From: Ailurus styani
Lineage: Eukaryota; Chordata; Mammalia; Carnivora; Ailuridae
NCBI GenBank assembly: GCA_002007465.1
Contig: LNAC01000232.1
Location: forward strand, 1,859,923 to 1,923,922
Direction of reading: 5' to 3'
DNA: 64,000 nt
Part shown: positions 12,081 through 24,191 of the stretch, piece by piece
How the letters are laid out: every line of letters starts with the position of its first letter
How positions within the stretch are numbered: the first letter of the stretch is position 1
The notes under the pieces: generated by a model
What the model was told of the DNA's origin: nothing
The model's input: the letters and a program-made list of their open reading frames with translations, nothing else
Databases searched by the model: none
Position numbers and translations under genes: made by a program

Positions 12081-15000
12081 TGACAGAGACTGAGCGATGG
12101 CCATGTCTCCCTGTCAGGAGGTAGGCTCTCCAGGCACGACTCTGCATCGGCAGTACCCTATCTTCTGCAGCGGATTCTACTTCTATTTGTGGTGTTTTAT
12201 TTAAGTCCGCTCTTGACCACTGAGCCAACCTTGCTGGCCAAGGAAGAAGTGGCTCCCACAAATGGGTTCTGGGCCAGCCTGGGCTGGTTGAATTGCTGGT
12301 CCTAGGCCAGCAGCTCAGCACATGAGCCTCCCTGAGCCTACCCTGCCCTGGGCACTGGCAGAAATCCAGGGCCTTGAGGAAGTGAAACCCACCCCCGTGG
12401 CATCGCATCTTAGCTACTGATGGATACACTTGCACCCGCCGGAGAGGTCTGGCTTAGCCCGGGGCGGTGAACTCTAGGGTGTTGGGCACTGCACTGAGAC
12501 TCGGCAGGACCAGACTCCATTTCAGTCGTAGCCCTACACTGATCCTTTTCCAATTTACAGTCATTTCGGGCTGGACCAGGAGGCCCATCTAGCAGTCCCG
12601 GGGGCTTCCTTCTTTCTCCAGGTGTCATGCCCCCTCTTCCCGCCATGCCTGCTCCCGGCCCCTCCGCAGTGTCTTTGTGCCTCTGACTCTCTCATCCAGG
12701 ACCACCACATGCAGGAGGCTCCATCCTGTGTGCTCTGTAGCCTGGCAAAGGAGGACACCAAGCCACTTGCTTAGGGAAGGTCTCCTTTCCCTAGACGGGC
12801 CCCAAAGGAAGCTTCCCTCCGCCCCGGCCCTGGGAAGGCAGGACAGAGAGACCGAACTGGCCACAGGCCAAGCCACAAGGTAAAGGACAACCAAGTCAGC
12901 CATCAGAGTCTCTCCTCAGGTTACTGAGGTTAGGGTTCCTTTTCACAGCCCAGCTCCCCATTACCAACCAGAAAGAGCAAAACGCAGAGGCACAACCGTT
13001 ACTTTCGACTCATTTCCCCTAAAAGCTCAGAGTTATGCAGTCCAGGGCCACAGGATTGCTGAGCAACTGGGAACCAAAAGAATCCAAACTGAAAGTTGGC
13101 TGTCTCTTTTTTCCAATCTTTCAAACCTCTCAGTCAGAGAGAACTCCAGATGCAATTACCTTTCACTAAAGAAAGATGTATTTCAACAGGCTGGTGAATA
13201 TGCGTTTACCACACACACAACACACAGTAAACCCTGTAGCCACTGGAACAAACACCCTGCTCTCCCCAGCAACACACCCCTCCCCAAACAGTACACAGTG
13301 ATTGCTTTCCTTCCAGACTCTCCCTCTCCTCTGGGAGAAGTGAAGCAAGCAGGGGCAGCTCCTCCATCAAAACCCCCCAGAGACCACAACTCACTTTACA
13401 AATTTGAATCGGTACATTTCATGCAGACTTGGACTATTCCCCCCCAAAACAAACAGGCCACCACAGTAAGCAAAGTTACACAAAATTACATTGTATATTT
13501 AATAACACAGCTAAGTCAATTTTCTACACCTATACCACTCATATATTTCCCGAATGACAGAAACAAGAGAGAAGGGATTAAAACCCAAGTGTCCTGGGAA
13601 GCCTTCCTGACCACACGCATTCACATGATAGCAAGCGTCGTTCGGAAATGAGGAAAGGAGTCAGCTGAGCACCTCCTTGTTCTTGGAGGACAATAAATAT
13701 GGAGTCTGCAGAGGAAGAAGGAGCTGTGGGCTCCTCACTCTTCCCCTAGCAGGCAAACAGGGCAAGTGGGGCTCCGGATTCATTCCCCAACCCCCCCAGG
13801 GCCCCACAGCTGGCTTGCAGCTCCCCTCCGCTCCACCTCAACTTGGGCCTCTAGGAAGAAAGAATGTTCCTCAGGCGCCAAGAGCCTTTCACGGGCCACA
13901 GCTACCATCCACCACGCTGGGGGATGAAGGTACAGCAATGGCCTGGGGCCTGCCTCGTGGGCGTCCCTCAGCACTCCAGGACGCTGCTCTAGGCAAGAGA
14001 CCCGAGCTGAACAGCCACCTCCTCTGTCCCACACCACGCACGGCCAGTGTCAGTCTTCCCCGAGGCTCCCTTTCTCCCTCTGCTGGAGCGGGGTGTGGCG
14101 GGGCATCCCCTTCCCCCTCAGCCGGACAAGGCAGGGTTCCGGGCGCTTAGTATCACCTGGCAGCCATTACAGTTACGTCCATCTTACCCCACCCCTGAGT
14201 AAAATCCTCACGGGAGCTGCCATCTACCAAGGCTTCGCTCAACACGTGGGTGGGGGGGGGGGAGGATCGAGGAAGGGGCCTTTAGCAGTTCCTTATTTCC
14301 CCACTCTTGAGTATTTGCTAAATTTATTCAGCTGGAAACAGTTTGTAAATGGCAGTAAAACTTATCGCACATTTTAAAAATTATGCTTTTCTGTGTTACT
14401 CGTGGGAAAGTGCTCGGAATCCAACGTGACTTCAGGAGGTTGTATGCGAGCTACAGAAGCACACCCAGACGTGAGGGGCCCACAGCTCCTCTCTCCCGAC
14501 TCAGGCAGTCCCCCTTCCCCTCATCGAACAGCCCCAGCCTGGGCCTCCTCTCCAGAAGGAGGGCTTCACAGTAAGTCAGGAATCTTAAAGACAGGGATCA
14601 CTGGTGTCAGGGCAAGAAGACGGGCAGGAGGGCACACAAGAAGTAGAGAAAAAGGTCCTTGTCTGCCACCCTCCTGTGGAGGCTACTGGTTTTCCTTCTG
14701 TGGTTTCGAGTACCTAAACACAGCTCAAAGCACATATCTGGTATTAAATATCACCCTCTACAGCTGTTTACCAACCAAGAACTCAAGGTCATGGGAGGAA
14801 GGAAAGGTGACATTTGGACACAGGACGGAATACCGGCTTTCTCCCAGTCATGAGCACCTCAAATAAAGCCTGAGGCTTGAGGTTTCATGTTTCCTACTAC
14901 AAGTGTCTGAGCACACACCTAAGAAAAGAAGGCAGCAAAGCCCCAGCATCATAGATAAATACGATGAATAGCTCTGACAAATTGTTTTCAGTAGAAGAAA

Positions 15001-15473
15001 GATTAATTGAGAAAAGGGATGTGGCAGGTCTCCTAACCATTCAGGATCCTTCTTAAGGGATGAAGGAGCAGTGGGAGACTGGGAAGCCATCAGGTCAACC
15101 AGGAATACGCGCCCCAGAGGGAAAGTGCTGCCCATCTCCCCTCACGTTCTTTGTGAGGGGTTCACGGTCATGTGCCAGTAGTGACCGTACGCATACCGAC
15201 GACAGTACACAACAGGGTGGGTGGCAGGGAGGGGAAGAGAAGACAGTCGGCAAGGGCAGGAATGCCAGAGCGGGGGGAAAGGAAAGAGATTCCTGTTGAG
15301 GGTCCCCCACCTCAAGAAGACTGCAGGCGAGCAGTGCAGCCCCAGGAGGGCCCCGAAAAGCCCCCAGCCAAGCTGGAGACAGGAGAGCAACTAAAGCCTC
15401 TGAACAAATGCTACCCCGGAGACAAGAGATTCTGGTTGACACGATGAGACAAGCCTTTTAGCTTTGCCCAGGG

Positions 15474-15513
15474 TTTTCTTTCTTTCTTTCTTTCTTTTAA
15501 GATTTTAATTATT

Positions 15514-15547
<34 letters not shown>

Positions 15548-15692
15548 TACAAGCAGGGGGAGCGGTAGGCAGAGGGAGAAGGAGACTCCCCCCTGAGCAA
15601 GGAGCTGGGTGCAGGGCTCAATCCCAGGACCCTGGGATCATGACCTGAGCCACAGGCAGACGCTTAACAGACTGAGCCATCCAGGCATCCCT
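15474..15692 (-). mobile_element. Carnivore SINE, older copy, with (TTTC)n tail
   Basis: A TTTC-repeat tail at 15474-15497 is followed by AAGATTTTAATTATTTGCGAG, a GA array and a diverged head ending GAGCCATCCAGGCATCCC. No clear target duplication was found. Confidence 0.85.
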
Positions 15693-15732
15693 ATATTTTC
15701 ATTTTCTTAACAATGTCTTTTGAAGACATTTC

Positions 15733-15901
15733 TTTTTTCTTTTTTAAAAGATTTTATTTATTTATTTACCAGAGAGAGAGAGCACACAAGCAGGGGGAGC
15801 GGCAGGCAGAGGGAGAAGCAGGCTCCCCGCTGAGCAATGAGCCTGATGCAGGACTTGATCCCAGGACCCTGGGACCATGACCTGAGCCACTCAAGTGTCC
15901 C
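15733..15901 (-). mobile_element. Carnivore SINE, older copy with shortened head
   Basis: AAGATTTTATTTATTTATTTACC tail region through to CTGAGCCACTCAAGTGTCCC; part of the head between CATGACC and GAGCC is missing. Same orientation as the copy just before it. Confidence 0.85.
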
Positions 15902-15904
15902 TGT

Positions 15905-16080
15905 CGAGTACTTTCTGATTATTTCAGGTCATCTTCACAATCATCTAGCGAGGTCTATAAAGGAAACGGTATCCACGTTGAATAAATGAGCAAATAGGCT
16001 CAGAGAAGGGAATGACTTACCTGCGGCCACCCTGCTGGTGGTGGCAAAGCAGCCCAGACCCCGAGGCCAGGAGGCAGGGT
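15905..16080 (-). mobile_element. MIR SINE fragment
   Basis: Follows the reversed MIR pattern: TCATCTTCACAATCATC, then TGAGCAAATAGGCTCAGAGAAGG, then a gene-like ACCTGCGGCCACCC. Ancient and diverged. Confidence 0.5.
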
Positions 16081-17109
16081 CTCCCCAGATTGGGAAAATG
16101 GAAGCGTTCACTGACAGGTTCAAATTCATGGACATGGGGAGAAGAAATGGACCTAATAATGGGATGAAACAGCCCTAGCCCAGGACACGTCAGGGTAAGA
16201 GAAAACGGGGGAGAGAGCAGCAGCATCCACCCTGGCCATTGAGTAAAGCCAGGATCCCAAACACAAACTATTTTCAAAGAGTCTGCAACACCACCTGTTG
16301 AGCTGGGGAAAAGGTCATCTCAAACAACTGTGGTTCAGGAGCTGAACAGCCAGTCAGCAGTGAGTAAAAGGGTCAGCTTAGGGCCAAGGAAGTACACAAA
16401 GACGACAGGCAGATTCTCAAGGAGAATGAGAACAAATGACCCAGGTTTTCACTGAAGATGAAGTACATTAAGGACCCAGCACAGGGTCTGGCACAGGGCA
16501 AATGACTAATACACACGTGTTGTGGCTGTTGGATACTAGTACTGGTTTTGTCAGAAAGCTAGGTCCTTCCTCAAAGCCAGGCTACAAGTTGTGGACAAAA
16601 CAAAACCCCATTTGCTGTATTCTAAATGCCAACTGACCTCAACCTCTTTTACTGAAGCTATCTTCAACAGTTGTCATGTTCTATTCTGTTAAAGGGTAGC
16701 CTGACACATTCCAGAGAGGTGGCTAGAGTAGAGGACCAAGGGATGGGGTGCTAGCTGAAGGTGGCCATGTTCTTTGGCCTAGATCTCTAGCCCTGAAGGG
16801 CTTCCCTATACCACCAGCCCCAGCCCAGCCCACCCTAGTCTCCTGAAGTCAGAAGTCCAGAAGATGGTTACCTGCCCACCTGCCACCTCCCACAGGCTGT
16901 TCAGCCTTCCTTCAATCCTTACACACATCCAGCCCACAGACCCCCAACCCTGGCCCACTAGCTTTAAAGGGGGCAACAATGGAAAACCACTGCGGAGTGG
17001 ATCCTGTCCGATGGTTCTGTTCTCCACCGTCGGCTCCCACACACTTAGGCCTCTCCACTCCCTGCTGGTCTTCCTTCCCTCTTTCCAAGGATTGCTAGAA
17101 TGATTTGTT

Positions 17110-17310
17110 CTGAACAGCGACAGGTTTATAGGTTAGCCGACACCTCCGCTCTGTGGAATTTTAATTAACTTCTCCCATCGTCAATATGCTAAGGAACGGG
17201 GTCTCCATTCTCTGGGGTCAGCAATGTGTTTCGAGTCCTGCTATATCAGCCGTCAAATTGAAGAATTAATGACGTGGCTAATCGGCTCTAATTCTTTAGA
17301 AAGAAAAAAA
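17110..17310. promoter_or_regulatory. Candidate regulatory element, homeodomain-site rich
   Basis: A non-repeat stretch with the palindrome TTAATTAA at 17161-17168, GAATTAAT next to TGACGT (CRE-like) at 17263-17275, and CTAATCGGCTCTAATTC just after. CpGs are retained within otherwise AT-rich sequence, which is typical of developmental enhancers. Confidence 0.35.
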
Positions 17311-18226
17311 TTTGAAAGGGAGTTGCAGAAGGGGGCAGGAGGAGGGAGGGGTGCAGGCTCCATGGGGTGAGGAGAGGGAGGCTGAAGGGGGCTGAGTTGG
17401 GGGGGGATATCAACTCTCTCCTAAAACTAGTGACTGACTTAAACCCCCTCCCCTGTTGGAGGGTGGCAGCCCTACAGCTTTCCCACTGATCACTGAGGTG
17501 AGGAGGGATGAAGGAAGTGAGGGAAGACCCTAGAAGAACAAACACTCTGACAGAGCAGGTGCAGGAGACAGTCCATGTACCCTGCTGGGGAGGAGAGAAG
17601 TTCTGCCTTGGTTCTAGAAAGCAGAAGTCAGGATACAGAGTTCACTCGTTCACTGGTAAAGCTAGAGAAAAGGGGCCAACGAGTAAAGTAAAGCTACCAT
17701 CAGAAATTTGGCACTCCTGCTACAATTATCACTCTACCCCACATACCTGCCTTTGGATGAGGGCCCAATTGGACGCCTCTCCTGATGACTCAGCTCTGTA
17801 AGGAATATTCCAGAAGACATTGTCCATGGGGAGCAAACCAGATGTGGGTCGTGAGAGCAGGCTGGCTGCTGCACTAACTTCCCAGGGGTGCTAACAGGCC
17901 TCTGCTTTGGAAGTAACCCCAGAGGGCATATGATCCAGAAGGGGCACTCTTGGAACAGCTGGCCTCGGTTCCATTTTAACGGCATCTTTTCCCTCACATT
18001 TCTGGGGTAGACGCCTAGGAAGTTAACCCCTGCAAAGCTGTCTCTACCCCATGCATATACGAAGGGAGCCACAGACCTCAAACCTCTGGAGGATTTTCAA
18101 AATCTCCAGAAGACAGACTCAAAGAAACCTGGAATATACAGGGGGAAGATTTCCCAGCCACCCAACCTCAGAAAATAAAAGCATTATTATACTGGACAAA
18201 ACCATACCCCAAAACATCTCCCTTAC

Positions 18227-18321
18227 CTTAGTACTGGGCTGATAGCAACGGACCAGACTCGGTCTTCAGTCTGGATGGTGTGTAAGCACTGCCCCAGCCG
18301 ACCTGAGGCCAAAGGCCATAC
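18227..18321 (-). CDS. FBXW4: FBXW4 coding exon 5 (end of WD2, start of WD3)
   Basis: This 95-nt internal exon starts after a TTTCCAG acceptor and ends at a GTAAGG donor. It begins in phase 0 after the AAG that closes exon 4 and ends with AG of a split Ser codon. It encodes VWPLASGRLGQCLHTI and then QTEDRVWSVAISPVL. VWPL is the Trp-containing end of WD repeat 2, and CLHTIQTEDRVWSVA is the opening strand of WD repeat 3. By comparison with the roughly 412-residue human protein this is about residues 226-257. The next exon, which should continue with Ser-Phe-Val and an IWDL motif, is not within the 18 kb that follow. Confidence 0.95.
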
Positions 18322-18949
18322 CTGGAAACAGGAGAGGAGACGCTCTCGTTGGCACTGCCGGGGGTTGAGATGTGGGGTGAGTGTCCTGGGGAGGTGGGGG
18401 AGGGGAACAGAAACTCCTTCCTGTCCTGCAAATGCTGAGCTCAGAGAAAGCACAGAGGAGCCTCCCCAGCTTCTGGCTCACTGACCTGACTCCCAGTATG
18501 AACTGCCCTATTTAACATCCTCTTTAATGTCCACCTGAGAGCCCTACCCACCACCCAATTTTGTACCGGGGAATCAGAAGCTCTTCAGCTGAGACTTGAC
18601 TCAGCAGGGTGAACAGGTGGGACTCACCTCTCTTAGTAACCTCCTTGTGTTTGTGGGTTTTCGTTTTTTCTCTCTGTCACCCAGATTTTCCTTTGGGAGG
18701 CTGGGACAAGGAGGATCATCAAGGCCCAGTATGAGGGAACAAAGACAGCATTAAGAGAGAGGAGTAAAAAGAAAGACACGAGGGAAGGAAAGAATGGAAG
18801 AAGAAGCGAGGCTTCAAAGTGAGAAGGTGGTGTGTTGTTATTTGTTTGTTGATAATGCCCAGGATCCAGTGCTATTCGCGTCAGCAGGGAATTTAGCACC
18901 TAGAGTCACCAAAAGTAGCAGAAAAGCTTAACTCTTTTAAGCTTCCATA

Positions 18950-19110
18950 TCTCCTACAGGTTAAAAATATTGCTTAGAGCACGTTATCTGGTCCCTATCA
19001 GTCAGGAATGTACATTAGCAGCCACTCCAGGCTCAGCTCTAATCAACACTCAGGGAGCCCTCGGCGGCCAGTGCATTTAGAAGCCTCCCATTAAGCACAA
19101 GGCCCCCCTC
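18950..19110. promoter_or_regulatory. Candidate regulatory element in intron 4
   Basis: A non-repeat block with TAAAAATATTGC, GCACGTTATCTGG (GATA-like), ACATTAGCAG, TCTAATCAACAC and CCATTAAGCAC. The density of TAAT-type cores is suggestive only. Confidence 0.25.
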
Positions 19111-19751
19111 ACCTCACCCAACCCCAGATGACACACTTCGGGAAATAAGCCTCTAACTAAACAGAAAGGAAGCCTCAAATGTCCAGGGCTGTCCCCAACA
19201 GTGGCCAAGGAGGGACCCTGAGGCTGCCAGATGAATCACTGACCTCTCAAGGTCCCCGCGGTGCTATAAGGGGAACACACAAAAGCCAGTCAGGACCTTA
19301 GATGGAAGAATTTCAGGAGACGTTCCTTGAGTTTAAGGGGCAGGGGACAGAGTGGGGGTGGTCTTGCCTTCTTAGGGTCACATGACATGTCTTCCCTATA
19401 AAAGGATAAAGTGGTTTAAGATTTTGTGTATGCATGACAGGGGAAGGAGGATGTGCGTTCCTTCCAACATAGGGAAAAGAAAATAAACTTAACAAGAAGA
19501 TCCTGAACAAGGAGGGGCAGAAAACAAAGGTAAATACCACAACTTTCCTGGAGTGCCATGACTCTGAACAGCCAGGCCACTTTGCCTGTAACTAGATGCA
19601 CTTCCAATGTCTCCTTTCACACAGTCCCAGCCCAGGCAAGAGGTTTGCCTTTTCTCAGAAGCCAACTCCCCCGGAGGCAGGTCGGAAGGTGAGGAGACAC
19701 TAAGGCCTCTGATTATAAAATCTATGGGGCCAGCTCCAGTCCTGAACTCAC

Positions 19752-19925
19752 CAGTGCCCCCCATGGAAGGGGCTGGTGGCTTCCATGGTGCAAACCACAG
19801 GACATGGCTCCTGGTCTCCAGGAGCAGCCCGGGAGGCTTGCTGCCAAGGCTGAGCATGATGTTGGGGAAGTGGCCAGGAGGCCCCAGCAGCACAGCATTC
19901 ACCAGAAACCTGAGTGTCATGATGC
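19752..19925 (-). other. Possible cryptic exon in FBXW4 intron 4
   Basis: On the minus strand a pyrimidine-rich tract and CTCAG acceptor precede a 174-nt segment ended by a CACTG|GTGAGT donor, and one frame stays open through it. After exon 4 (phase 0) the entering frame would read GCA TCA TGA, a stop, so inclusion would truncate FBXW4 or trigger decay. I do not recognise the sequence. It may be chance. Confidence 0.15.
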
Positions 19926-20204
19926 CTGAGGGAGGGGAGTTGACAACAATACGCTGATCACACCTTCACCCCCAGTGGTCAAATCCAAAACAAACCCACC
20001 CCTGGAAAAGATATAACTCAGCAGAAGTGGACATTTATATAGTCCTTTCAAAAAAGCAGCCGACAATATGCATCAAGACCCTTAAAAACGACCAAAGCCT
20101 CACACCCAGTAATTCTATTGCTGAGACCCTACCCCAACATAACAATTCTAAAACGAAGAGAAACCTGTATGGTAAAAATATTCCCAGTAGCCTACGGTTG
20201 CAGG

Positions 20205-20440
20205 AAGAGCGGGCGTGGGCTTTGGAATCAGACACATGTTCATGTCTGAACCCAGGTGTTACTTACTATCTCTGATATTAGGGATGTTTCAGGACTCCCT
20301 AGCCTCAGTTTCTTCATGTGTACAATGGGAAATAATACCTATCTTATGAGGACTTCAGAAAAGTCAAGAAATCCATAAAGCACTGAACACAGTAAGTGAG
20401 CACCTGGCAGGTAGTCAGCATTCAATAATGGTGGGTCTTA
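20205..20440 (+). mobile_element. MIR SINE
   Basis: Near-complete MIR pattern: GGCTTTGGAATCAGACAC, ACTTACTATCTCTG, CCTCAGTTTCTTCATGTG, ACAATGGGAAATAATACC and CATTCAATAATGG at the end. Confidence 0.8.
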
Positions 20441-20482
20441 TTCCCATTAAGCCATTAAAGATGACACAAATAGTATGTAATA

Positions 20483-20683
20483 GGGCGCCTGGGTGGCTCA
20501 GTGGGTTAAAGCCGCTGCCTTCGGCTCAGGTCATGATCCCAGGGTCCTGGGATCGAGGCCCACGTCGGGCTCCCTGCTCGGCAGGGATCCTGCTTCCTCC
20601 TCTCTCCTCTCTCTCTGCCTGCCTCTCTGCCTACTTGTAATCTCTCTCTCTGTGTCAAATAAATAAATAAAATCTTTAAAAAA
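20483..20683 (+). mobile_element. Carnivore tRNA-derived SINE
   Basis: Full-length with GTGGGTTAAAGCCGCTGCC head. The 15-bp duplication AAATAGTATGTAATA is at 20468-20482 and 20684-20698. Confidence 0.96.
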
Positions 20684-20908
20684 AAATAGTATGTAATAAT
20701 GATAAAAAACCTTATAAAGTAAAGTAGCTACAGCAGGGTATATGGGGTATGCAAAATATACTATGAGCATAATTATGTGGGGAAACAATTCTCCAAAAGG
20801 AGAAAAGGGGGAAATGAACAATTGTCAAGTGCTCAGCATCATGCCTGGTTACTTGTACACAAATAAGCAAACTCCTGCATTGAAAAATAACTAAAGAAGA
20901 AAAAACCA

Positions 20909-21108
20909 GGGGCACCTGGGTGGCTCAGTGGGTTAAGCCTCTGCCTTCGGCTCAGGTCATGATCTCAGGATCCTGGGATCGAGCCCCGGATCGGGGCTCC
21001 TCGGTGAAGAGCCTGCTTCCCCCTCTCTCTCTGCCTGCCTCTCTGCCTACTTGTGATCTCTCTCTCTGTCAAATAAATAAATAAAATCTTTAAAAAAAAA
21101 AAAAGAAG
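20909..21108 (+). mobile_element. Carnivore tRNA-derived SINE
   Basis: Full-length. The 15-bp A-rich duplication AAGAAGAAAAAACCA is at 20894-20908 and 21109-21123. Second copy within 450 bp in the same orientation. Confidence 0.95.
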
Positions 21109-21124
21109 AAGAAGAAAAAACCAA

Positions 21125-21385
21125 CAAGTTCCAATGTTCCTTCCTTCATAAAGTCTCCCCTTTCAAGCCAGATGTGATCTCTCCACCATCTTTCTTTCTG
21201 GCCATCTCCCTAGAGCCTCACACTTCACAGTCCTGGCTGCTTCCCATCAGCTTCCGCACCACTGCAGGCAGCTCACCTCCAGAAGAGAGGCCGTCTCTTC
21301 CTCACCTTTGATGAGACCCAGTGCCTTGTACACTATGCCTTGCATATAGTAGGTACTTTTAGGAATAAATGGAAAAATAGAGAAC
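21125..21385 (+). mobile_element. L2 LINE 3' end
   Basis: Ends with the L2 signature GACCCAGTGCCTTGTACAC, TTGCATATAGTAGGTAC and AATAAATGG, preceded by CT-rich L2-like sequence. Confidence 0.6.
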
Positions 21386-23581
21386 TAAAGGAGATAATGA
21401 AAGCATGGTCAGAACCAGCCCAGGCCCACTGAGAACATTTCTACATTCCTATCACATCCCAGGGTGGAGCAGGCCTCTCAAAGCCCAGAGGGGCAATCCA
21501 AACTAAGTCATGGTAAGTTTGAAAGTGGCAGAGCGTGGAGGAAGAAGGCTCTCTGAGCAGTCCCTAACTCAGAAGTCTTACAAAGAAAATGTTTTAGTTC
21601 CTTTCACCCCAATAAAAACAAATCTCTTTCCTAAAACATAGTATGTATTTGGGGAACTCCCAAGAAACAGGATATAGATGTTTACAGGCAAACATGACTA
21701 AGTTCTCATGAAGTCTGGGGTCTATTAGAAGCCTACAGAAGCAGCCATAGGACTGCAGAAGCCACCAAAAAGAAATGGAGGGCTGGTTACAAAAGACTAG
21801 TGGCAGGCAATGTAGAAATAGGTCAGGAAGATGAAGGTAGCTAGAAGCAAAGACAGCAACAGAGAGGGAGCAGAAGCAGCATCCAGAAATTTGCAAAGAT
21901 GGGCTGGACTGGAGGTCACTGGGGAGCCCCAGAACAGCAGGCCAGCTTTCTGGAGTTAAAGAACGAGGGCGTGGGGGACAATTCTGTCACTGACTTAAAA
22001 GAAATCTTCAATGGGAAAAGGATGAACTGTGGTGACAATTTTGGAATTAGAAAGCACCTACTTTAATGCTTAAAAAAAAACTGAATCCACCAAATAGGGT
22101 TACTATCCTTTGACTATAAGCAGTCCATCCCCCTGAATTGCTACCTTTGGTCATAAAGCTTAGTTTTACACTGCTCTGGGTGTCAGACCACAGAGAAGAG
22201 GATAGAAGAAAGACATGTCACTGAAAAGGGGGGGCCAACGGGGACTTGAAGCCATAACAGGAAGATGCCAGAAGGTGATGGGAATATTTTTAGGCCACAC
22301 ATGCCAAAAAGATTTCTATGCAGATTGATTTCTGAGTACAGTGAGTTAGGGCCAGTCTCTTTGCAAGGAACGGTACAACGACAGAGACCAATCAAAAGCC
22401 TGAAGTAAGTATAGGGTAGGGGAAACAGGCAATAGGAAATTCAGTTTCCAAGTTGGTTCAAAAGATTTTCTGGGTTTTTCTCAGGCTTCCTGTGCTAGTG
22501 TGCAGGCCTCTGACAGAATACAAAGTCAGGAAGTAAGGAAGAAAAGAGCAAAGGGAGGAGAAACTTCCAGAAATGAAAGGACCATATGTAGCCATTCTTT
22601 TTATATAAATTGGTGACATTTTTATATGAAGGACTAATCACCAGAGGGTACATGGAGTCAGAAAAGTTAATGAGTAAAAACTACAACTTCCCCCTCCAGA
22701 GGACCTCCCGAGGTGTCTTAGGGGCCCATTTGCTGACACGAACAGGCATTTTGCTCCTGTTGGCACTATGGAGTCTCCAGATGCCGGGAAACAGGCAAGT
22801 ACAATACTGCCAGGCCTCCTGCACCTCAACTGAATTGTCAGCGAAATTTCTACAGCAGCCCCAAAGGACCAAGTGTGTGCAGGCCCAGCCTAGGGCTGCT
22901 GGACACAGGGAGGGGGAAAGACGTTCTTCTCTGTCTCATAGGTGGAGGCCTATTTGACTCAAACAGGGATGAGTGGAGTCCCTAAAGCAGAGGTCACACC
23001 ACTTATCGGCCTCATTCTGTTCTGCGTTGGCAGATGACTGACTGAAGACCAGGCAGTTTGGCAATGACGCACCAAAATGCCTTTCTCTCCTCATCTTTCT
23101 ACTGCTTGCTGACCACATCACTCTCCAGAGAAGCAGTAAAAACACATTTTAATTATCAGCTTGATTGCTTATAAACAAGGTGGTGAAAAATTAACCTCCC
23201 TAAACAGAGAGCAAGCAAAAGGAGGGAGATTTTAAAATAAAATATTGGGGTCAGAACTCAGCCCACAAACTTAAGGAAATTCAGCGCAGGGAGGAAAAGC
23301 TGGCCAGGCGCTCTGTTTTTGAATTCACGCCACATTTCAAGTGAGTGGCAAGCTTCCCAGCCACTGTCCACTCCTTTCTCAGGCCAGCTGGCAGGGACAG
23401 AGCCTGGCATGGTAAACTGCATGCCAGAGGCACATAAGTGAGTCCTTTATCGTGTCGTTCCCCCACTGCCCCCACCCAATGCCCTCAGCCAATCCCAAGA
23501 CTCAAGGCCCTATCCACCCTCTCCCACCCCACTCCCTATAGACAGGCAGGAATAACCCTACGTAAGGGGGAGATCACTCAC

Positions 23582-23714
23582 CTTGGCCGTCCTGTCCCTG
23601 GAGCCACTCACAATGATGCCCCCTCTGCAATCCACACAGTTCACCTCCTGTTCATGAGCCGAGTACTTGACAGTGAAGGTGCTATGAATCTTATGAACGC
23701 CAATCTTCCCATCT
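23582..23714 (-). CDS. FBXW4: FBXW4 coding exon 4 (WD repeats 1-2)
   Basis: This 133-nt exon follows a CTCTCCTAG acceptor and ends at a GTGAGT donor. Its first A completes a Gly codon begun in exon 3, then 44 codons run from DGKIGVHKIHS to SGSRDRTAK. It holds the closing strand of WD repeat 1 (DGKIGVHKI) and most of WD repeat 2, including the structural pattern HEQEVNCVD...GGIIVSGSRDRTAK. It is about human residues 182-225. From memory, human has Ile where this has Val in GVHKI and Lys where this has Arg in DCRGG; both are mild changes. There are no stops or frameshifts. Confidence 0.96.
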
Positions 23715-24191
23715 CTAGGAGAGAAATAGGGAGCCCACCACCAGTAGCCAATTATTCTCTCTGTCGGAAAAGAACAAGACTACAGAAGCAGCCTGAGTCT
23801 CCGGTGATGTCCAAATTTGCTGTTTTAGGCAATTCAGCTCAACAAGGCGCTGAGCTTTGAGACACGCTCCAAGCGTGAGACTGAAGGTCTACTTCAGTAC
23901 ACTTGGGGCTGAACAGAGCTGAGAGACAAAACAAATTTCCCCCATGAGAGTATCAAAACCAGCTTCACTTTTCATTAAAGGCTCTTCCTGTTTTCCTTCT
24001 CCAGCTAACCCTATCAAATGCCTTTGGTAAATCTCTCTGCTACAAATGGGGAAAAAAAACAAAACACTCTCTCTTCTTATGGCCTCCTTCCTCATCCCTT
24101 TGGAGTTGAGAGAGAAAATCAGAGGCAGAGAAGCAGAAGTTCCCTGAAGAATGCTAAGGAAGAAGTAGAAGGAGAAGCCTGCAGCACTTAC
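23715..24191 (-). other. FBXW4 intron 3
   Basis: A short intron of 477 bp bounded by GTAAGT and CTCTCCTAG. No repeat or other feature is recognised in it. Confidence 0.9.

Larger units (their letters stand above)
1..18226 (-). other. FBXW4 intron 5 (partial), no exon found
   Basis: More than 18 kb with no recognisable coding exon on either strand. It is relatively GC-rich and repeat-poor from about 1000 to 4700 and 7000 to 14800. It holds five carnivore SINEs, an L2, a MIR and L1-type fragments, two GA/GT microsatellites and a few candidate regulatory stretches listed separately. In mouse, one Dactylaplasia insertion (Dac2J) lies in Fbxw4 intron 5, and FGF8 limb enhancers are known in Fbxw4 introns. 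The intron number assumes a single exon before 27321. Confidence 0.8.
18322..23581 (-). other. FBXW4 intron 4
   Basis: Holds a candidate conserved stretch at 18950-19110, a possible cryptic exon at 19752-19925, a MIR, two SINEs about 400 bp apart and an L2 3' end. From 21400 to 23580 I recognise no repeat or motif of note. Confidence 0.8.

Noticed and set aside
11698..12435. 245-codon minus-strand frame in intron 5
   Set aside because: It runs through a GA microsatellite and GC-rich unique DNA; the translation is low-complexity Ser/Leu with no domain.
19489..19920. 143-codon minus-strand frame in FBXW4 intron 4
   Set aside because: No recognised protein; reported only as a possible cryptic exon because of its splice sites, not as a gene.
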